Shown here: positions 43,268 through 47,552 of the stretch, piece after piece
Layout: every line of letters begins with the position of its first letter
How positions within the stretch are numbered: the first letter of the stretch is position 1
DNA from: Bacteroidota bacterium
GTDB lineage: Bacteria; Bacteroidota; Bacteroidia; Chitinophagales; Saprospiraceae
Direction of reading: 5' to 3'
Assembly (NCBI GenBank): GCA_017857395.1
Contig: JAFMDF010000035.1
Span: 1 to 47,552, forward strand
Length of the DNA: 47,552 bases
Program-made: the position numbers and the translations under genes
Notes under the pieces: generated by a model
The model's input: the letters and a program-made list of their open reading frames with translations, nothing else
Told to the model about the DNA's origin: nothing
The model's database searches: none

Positions 43268-43308
43268 TTTTTGTTTTGATTTTAATAGTATAATTCAAAT
43301 CGTGGAAG

Positions 43309-43440
43309 CTGGTAGAAAAGGCCTTCAGGCTTTCCCGTAACCGACCTTCAGGTCGGACTGTATTGCTTAAAAATCTTGGTTCACTAATGAAAACAGGCCT
43401 AAAGACCTTTGACGGGAAAACCTAAAGGATTTACTACCAG
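43309..43440. repeat. 132-bp imperfect inverted repeat
   Basis: CTGGTAGAAAAGGCCTTCAG and following bases up to CCCGT (43309-43338) pair with ACGGGAAAACCTAAAGG... to CTACCAG (43412-43440) with several mismatches. A perfect small palindrome CCGACCT-TC-AGGTCGG lies at 43341-43356 inside. It lies between two minus-strand genes, so it may separate their transcripts. Confidence 0.6.
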
Positions 43441-43450
43441 TTTATTTACG

Positions 43451-44920
43451 TTAGGATGCTTTTTTCTTCAATACGCTAGTCGCCAAAGTCATTTCTTTAC
43501 GCTCATAAGCTTCTAAAATATCATCCAATACTCGACCAATTTTAGTGGTGACTCTAATCGCTTCTATTTTCGGCCAAGTCGCTTTTTCGCCTCTTCTAAT
43601 CAATTCGGATAATTCTTCAAAAGACAAGGCAGATAATACTTTTCGGGCATTAAATACACTAAAGTCTGCCAAGATATTGATGTCACCTAAATAATTTTGT
43701 TGGACAATCGAATTGATATTATTAGCAGCTAAAGCTACCGAAGTGGGCGCATATTTAAAAAACCGTTGGGCAATGGAATAATTAAATTGGGTGGTTTCCT
43801 TCATGAAATTCAACCCAAACTTCTTAATAGGGCCTAAACGACCATTTTGTTGAGAAGGATCCATCACAAATGGTAAGGCCAAAGGATTGGTCAAACTAAC
43901 GATAAAATGATTGACTTGATATAATCTCGTCAATCTTTTCTCTGGCAAATCATTAGACATCGACCCATCTATCCATTTTCGAGAAGGCAAATAAGGCTGA
44001 ATTTCTCCATCTTTATTTTTAGCAGACAAAGTAATAGGTGGAAAAATTCCCGGTATCGCGCAAGATGCCATCACCGCCGAACGAATCAAGACATTCGGAG
44101 AAGCAATCGCATTGAGTAAGCGAGATTTCTGTTGTGCGCCATAGGGTGCAATAGAGATATTTATTTTCCGACCAGTTAAGTTATAAGCTTCTTGGAATGT
44201 TAAATTAGCAATAGCATTTTCTACAATTATTTCTAAATCTTTTACCTTAACGGAATCTTGGCTTTGCGCAATCTTTTCATAAATATTCGCCTCTCTTTGT
44301 AAGACGGTTAATATTTTATCCTCTGCCAAAAATTCTAATAATTCTTCATTGGTATGTGTCCCTACTAAAGCGGCATATAAAGACCCTGCACTTGCGCCCG
44401 AAATCACGTCAGGAATCAAATCTACTTCTGCCAATGCTTTCAAAACGCCCATATGAAAATTACCTAATTGACCACCACCACTTAGCATCAATGCCGACCG
44501 ACCGAAACAAACACTTGCCCGATGGAAAAAATCTAATTTTTCTTCAAAAGAAATGATTTCCTCTGCTGAATTTGCTAAGTATTGTAAGGCATTCGCAACC
44601 TCATCTACATAATCAATTATCAACTGCTTTGTACCACTCAAGGCTTTATGGTGTAATTTCGGATTGCCCATTCCTCCCATATTACCGTGAATCCCTTCAT
44701 TCAATAAAAATAATAAGGCTTCGGCATCTCCTCTTGCATCTTGCAGTTTTTCTAGCCGTAATTTTATCTGCTCATTATCGTATAACTCGCTCTGTTCCAT
44801 CTCTTTCCAATCGGCCATACCTGTCGCTTTATCCTGCTCCGTCGCATACTTTAGCCATTCTTCATAACTTTCTGCTCCTTCTAACCGTGCCTTTAATTGC
44901 TTTGACTTTTTTGAAAACAT
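43451..44920 (-). CDS. Patatin-like phospholipase with DUF3336 domain
   Basis: A 489-aa cytoplasmic or peripheral protein with no signal peptide. Residues about 1-130 match the DUF3336 type (SYEEWLKYATEQDKATGMADWKEME, the repeated KLRLEKLQDARGDAEALLFLLNEGIHGNMGGMGNPKL). The patatin domain follows: the oxyanion loop LSGGGQLGNFHMGVL (about 146-160), the nucleophile in GASAGS (Ser177) and catalytic Asp318 in WIDGS. This arrangement is shared with yeast triacylglycerol lipases Tgl3/4/5 and bacterial homologues. Expected role: lipid acyl hydrolase. The final domain (RRGEKATWPKIEAIRVTTKIGRVLDDILEAYE) is the usual tail of this family. Confidence 0.92.
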   Translation of the reverse strand: MFSKKSKQLKARLEGAESYEEWLKYATEQDKATGMADWKEMEQSELYDNEQIKLRLEKLQDARGDAEALLFLLNEGIHGNMGGMGNPKLHHKALSGTKQLIIDYVDEVANALQYLANSAEEIISFEEKLDFFHRASVCFGRSALMLSGGGQLGNFHMGVLKALAEVDLIPDVISGASAGSLYAALVGTHTNEELLEFLAEDKILTVLQREANIYEKIAQSQDSVKVKDLEIIVENAIANLTFQEAYNLTGRKINISIAPYGAQQKSRLLNAIASPNVLIRSAVMASCAIPGIFPPITLSAKNKDGEIQPYLPSRKWIDGSMSNDLPEKRLTRLYQVNHFIVSLTNPLALPFVMDPSQQNGRLGPIKKFGLNFMKETTQFNYSIAQRFFKYAPTSVALAANNINSIVQQNYLGDINILADFSVFNARKVLSALSFEELSELIRRGEKATWPKIEAIRVTTKIGRVLDDILEAYERKEMTLATSVLKKKAS

Positions 44921-44990
44921 GTATGCTTATTTAAATAATTAAGTAAGTACCTATTACTAAACCAATTTGTAAAAAGATAATAAGTTTATG

Positions 44991-45083
44991 AGGTAATGAG
45001 ATTTATGAGATAATAAGTAATAGGTTTCTAATCTGGACTATTCCTCATCCACTCATTAATCTTACCAACTCATTACCCCCCAA
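44991..45083. repeat. ATGAG-rich weak inverted repeat before RHO-like gene
   Basis: GAGGTAATGAGATTTATGAG (left) and CTCATTAATCTTACCAACTC...ATTACCCC (right) share complementary GGTAATGAG / CTCATTACC ends and partly complementary interiors. It lies within a 285-bp gap (44921-45205) that has no gene and divergent starts on both sides. Confidence 0.4.
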
Positions 45084-45205
45084 ATGTCAATTATAATTCC
45101 AGCGTTATTTAAAAATCCTTCTTTCTAACAGATTATTGGTAAATTTATCCCTTTTGTTGGGAACAGCAAAAGAATTGCTTTGATATATCTTTAATTTACA
45201 CATTT

Positions 45206-45733
45206 ATGGCATTTGCAAATTATTTAGTGGATTTAATGCGGCGTATCACCCCCTCCTTTCGCAATCAATTGGCGCATGTCACGACTTATACGAGAGAACT
45301 GCCTATCAACTTGGATAGAATGTATGAAAATGCTATAGATTGGGAACATTTACCTTTTCTACATCATACTACTTTTTCCGACATTGAAGTAATCGAAGCT
45401 GGCGATTGGGGCTGGAAAGCTAAAGCATTTTTAGTGCCAAAATCTAGGTTTAATAGCATGACTTTAGAACTAAGGTTAGATAAATCTAAAAATAGATGGA
45501 TTACTAAAACTTTGGCTGGATTTGGTAAAGGCACTGAAATTTGGACGCATGCTATCCCTATTAGCCCCAACAAAATAAAAGTCATCGTAGATTTTTATGT
45601 ACCTAAATTACCTCGCTTTTTAAAGGCCAAGTACGCTGGCCAATATGTTGCTATCAGTTCTGCTTTCTTTGCTTGGAACAAAGCTAAAACGGGGTCTAAA
45701 TCTGCCATTTTCTTTTTGTGTCCCAAAAAATAG
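45206..45733 (+). CDS. Ring-hydroxylase catalytic-domain-like (SRPBCC) protein without Rieske domain
   Basis: A 175-aa protein related to the catalytic domain of Rieske non-haem iron oxygenases. The mononuclear iron motif is in NAIDWEHLPFLHHTTF: Asp45, His48 and His53 have the same spacing as Asp205, His208 and His213 of naphthalene dioxygenase. The remaining beta-strands (TLELRLDKSKNRWITKT, EIWTHAIPISPNKIKVIVDFYVP) follow the helix-grip pattern. No Rieske Cys-His pair lies in this protein or the 100 bp upstream, and the length is about half of a normal alpha subunit. It could be a partner-dependent enzyme, a lipid-binding derivative or a truncated gene. Downstream of its stop, sequence remains protein-like on the opposite strand (about 45714-45825). 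Confidence 0.7.
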   Translation: MAFANYLVDLMRRITPSFRNQLAHVTTYTRELPINLDRMYENAIDWEHLPFLHHTTFSDIEVIEAGDWGWKAKAFLVPKSRFNSMTLELRLDKSKNRWITKTLAGFGKGTEIWTHAIPISPNKIKVIVDFYVPKLPRFLKAKYAGQYVAISSAFFAWNKAKTGSKSAIFFLCPKK

Positions 45734-45852
45734 CGGTCGGTAATCGTTCTAACAGGCAAGGAAGAATTAGGTACGGCATAATTGGTGCTTACCATTCCAG
45801 AGACATCTAAATCACTTTAGGGAATAGAAAAATAAGCTTAGAGCAAGCCGTC

Positions 45853-47499
45853 TTACCTAGTCCGCTTTCGATATTTCAACAACAAATCTAACATTTTATC
45901 GCCTTGGTTCATCGCATGATGAATTGGATTTTCATCGCCAGATACCCCTAACATCGGGTCAGCCCCATGTTCCAATAAATACTCGGCAATTTCGTAATGA
46001 CCACCTCTTACGGCATTAATCAAAGCGGTGCCATCTCCAGAAACTGTTTTATTCACCTTTGCCCCATTTTCTACCATCAATTTCACGAAATCTAAATGCC
46101 CATGACGAGCAGCGCCCATTAATGCGCCTTCATCTCCTCTGGTTCGATATTCTACATCCGCATTAGCAGCTAATAAGATTTTACCAATTTCTAGATAGCC
46201 TTTTCTAGCAGCAGCATTTAATGGAGAACGAGGTTCGCCTTCTTCTCTGTATTCACAATTAGGGTCAGTTGTTTGCGCTAAGATTTTTACTTGTTGGAGA
46301 TTATTCGCTTTCACAGCTCGCATTAAAGCAGCACAACTATTCTTTTCTTTACGATTCGTAAACCGAGTTCTTTTAACTCGAATGTTTTGACTCATAGTTT
46401 CCCCGTCTACGGTGGTAATTAACCGATAAGTCCCTTTTTTAATATTGATGTGTGGAAAAATAAATTCATGCTTTCCTTTTTCAAAAGTACCGTCTGCCAA
46501 GGTTGTAATAGGTTTCCCTTTAGTTGTTGCTATCTCAATTTTGACCCTAGCTGTACCTTTTAATTTAATACCGATTGGCGTTTGTTTTTGATTGTCACTT
46601 TGTTCTACCCATTGCATTTCTACTACATCAGGATGATGTCCACGAATATCATTATCTGTTGCCTTATAAATTTGTTTGCCAATGAAGTTAGGCAACCAAC
46701 CTTTTACCTTATACGCATATCCATCATTATGCCCTGAAGGATGCACACAATTTTGTAAGGTATCGTACTCAATGTAATCTCCATAATCCAATGTGAATAT
46801 TAAAGAATTTTTGTCTCTTTTATTGGTTACTAACGGCCCTCCAATATTATTTCTAGTGCTTCCTGCACAACTTAAATTGGTATAGTAAATTGCTTTAATA
46901 TCTAATTTTCTACCTTCTATTGCTGCCTTTTGTGCTACTTCTTGAAATAATTCAAAATAGGGATGATTTTTATTCGTAGCGAATTTCTCTTCTAAGCGAA
47001 TGGTTGGGGTTGTTACCTCTTCTTTTGCTGGTAATTCCTTAATTGGTGAATCCTCAGTTGTTACCCTTGTTGCTACCAAATCATTTTCAGTAGGTGTTAA
47101 TTTTTCTTTTAATGGAATATCTAAATCGTAAGGGTCATATTCTGGTGTATAACTCGTTATTGAATGTTGGGCATAAAAAGGTATTTTAATGCCCGATTCT
47201 TCTGGTAAAAATTTTCCTAATTCGAGGTTTGTAGCTAAATCATATTGCAAATATCTTTCCCTAGAACGTTCATTGACTTTATCTTCTAGTTGCCCCCAAC
47301 CGATGGTATTAAATTCAGATTCTTTATTAATTGGTTCTTTTACGGTAATAGGAGTAACTTCTTTTGTCGGTTCATTAATGGACTGAGGTTCTGGTTGATT
47401 TGCAGGTTCATTCATCGGTTCGACTATTGATTCAGTAGTAATCATAGGCTCATTAGTTGGTGCTTCTACTCGTTTAGAAATCGGAATAGTATCGGTCAA
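45853..47499 (-). CDS. Ankyrin-repeat protein, probably secreted; 5' end unclear
   Basis: About 548 aa from a TTG at 47499. The N-terminal 130 residues are Pro/Glu/Thr-rich (PANQPEPQSINEPTKEV). A middle domain (about 170-290) contains SCAGSTRNNIGGPLVTNKRDKN. A beta-sandwich (KGTARVKIEIATTKGKPITTLADGTFEKGKHEFIFP) resembles FlgD-Ig folds, and the last 150 residues hold four ankyrin repeats (PLNAAARKGYLEIGKILLAANAD, ALMGAARHGHLDFVKLMVENGAK, ALINAVRGGHYEIAEYLLEHGAD). Directly upstream in frame, LLAQTTSL looks like the end of a signal peptide, but a TAA at 47521-47523 blocks it. So the true start is either disrupted or lies in another frame near the window edge. Confidence 0.75.
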   Translation of the reverse strand: MTDTIPISKRVEAPTNEPMITTESIVEPMNEPANQPEPQSINEPTKEVTPITVKEPINKESEFNTIGWGQLEDKVNERSRERYLQYDLATNLELGKFLPEESGIKIPFYAQHSITSYTPEYDPYDLDIPLKEKLTPTENDLVATRVTTEDSPIKELPAKEEVTTPTIRLEEKFATNKNHPYFELFQEVAQKAAIEGRKLDIKAIYYTNLSCAGSTRNNIGGPLVTNKRDKNSLIFTLDYGDYIEYDTLQNCVHPSGHNDGYAYKVKGWLPNFIGKQIYKATDNDIRGHHPDVVEMQWVEQSDNQKQTPIGIKLKGTARVKIEIATTKGKPITTLADGTFEKGKHEFIFPHINIKKGTYRLITTVDGETMSQNIRVKRTRFTNRKEKNSCAALMRAVKANNLQQVKILAQTTDPNCEYREEGEPRSPLNAAARKGYLEIGKILLAANADVEYRTRGDEGALMGAARHGHLDFVKLMVENGAKVNKTVSGDGTALINAVRGGHYEIAEYLLEHGADPMLGVSGDENPIHHAMNQGDKMLDLLLKYRKRTR

Positions 47500-47552
47500 A
47501 CTAGTGGTTTGCGCAAGAAGTTAGCGGCAGTTAATATTCTTCAATTTCTTTC

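Noticed and set aside
44572-44934. Plus-strand open frame of 120 codons opposite the DUF3336 patatin
   Set aside because: The patatin frame has intact catalytic motifs. The plus-strand translation is rich in Leu/His/Ser/Pro, as expected for the complement of coding DNA.
1-47552. tRNA, rRNA or CRISPR arrays
   Set aside because: I looked through the intergenic stretches and saw no cloverleaf-like GGTTCGA-type segment, no rRNA text and no regularly spaced repeats. A covariance-model scan would be needed to exclude small RNAs.

Overview
The window looks like a chromosomal segment of an AT-rich, free-living Bacteroidota, most likely of the Saprospiraceae type. The evidence is gene content: TonB-dependent receptors with carboxypeptidase-regulatory-like N-termini, DUF3667, LytTR, CHAT/TPR and ankyrin proteins. 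Promoter-like sites of the Bacteroidota form TAnnTTTG lie before several genes. This assignment is inference; no rRNA or other marker gene is present. TGA is used as a normal stop and TGG codes for Trp.

Layout. 1-8.2 kb: the 3' part of an outer-membrane receptor, a membrane-anchored unknown, the ferrous iron uptake pair feoA-feoB, and a secreted patatin with a beta-barrel tail. 8.6-16.6 kb: alkaline phosphatase, AraC regulator, beta-hydroxyacid dehydrogenase, truncated haemoglobin, GH5 glycosidase, Dabb lipoprotein, M28 aminopeptidase. 16.6-25.9 kb: a TPR-CHAT caspase-like protein, a minus-strand group sufS - DUF3667 - sufU, moeA, a stand-alone LytTR regulator, an RNA 2'-phosphotransferase (KptA), a VOC protein and a YhhN lysoplasmalogenase.

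25.9-34.2 kb holds the most interesting coding block: five tightly packed or overlapping genes (OleD-like reductase, MBL hydrolase, F390-synthetase-like adenylating enzyme, KAS III/OleA-like condensing enzyme, sulfotransferase), then a lipoprotein and a radical SAM enzyme with C-terminal cysteines. Together they read as an uncharacterised lipid or beta-hydroxy/beta-lactone type pathway.

35.0-38.5 kb is a three-gene module: a four-helix membrane protein with a long soluble helical part, a TRAFAC-type GTPase with an acidic N-terminus, and a 229-aa unknown. It resembles membrane/GTPase conflict or stress modules but I cannot name it. 38.5-47.5 kb: a GyrI-like protein, a TonB receptor broken by one in-frame TGA, a class C beta-lactamase-like hydrolase, a DUF3336 patatin, a Rieske-less ring-hydroxylase-like domain, and an ankyrin protein.

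A second theme is non-coding. Many intergenic spaces carry long inverted repeats (50-155 bp), mostly with different sequences. One (9783-9917) has 16-bp terminal inverted repeats and a 7-bp target duplication, so it is a MITE. Another (34286-34439) has about 25-bp terminal repeats around a 24-bp perfect internal stem. Two decayed coding fragments are also present (3264-3446, 23324-23443).
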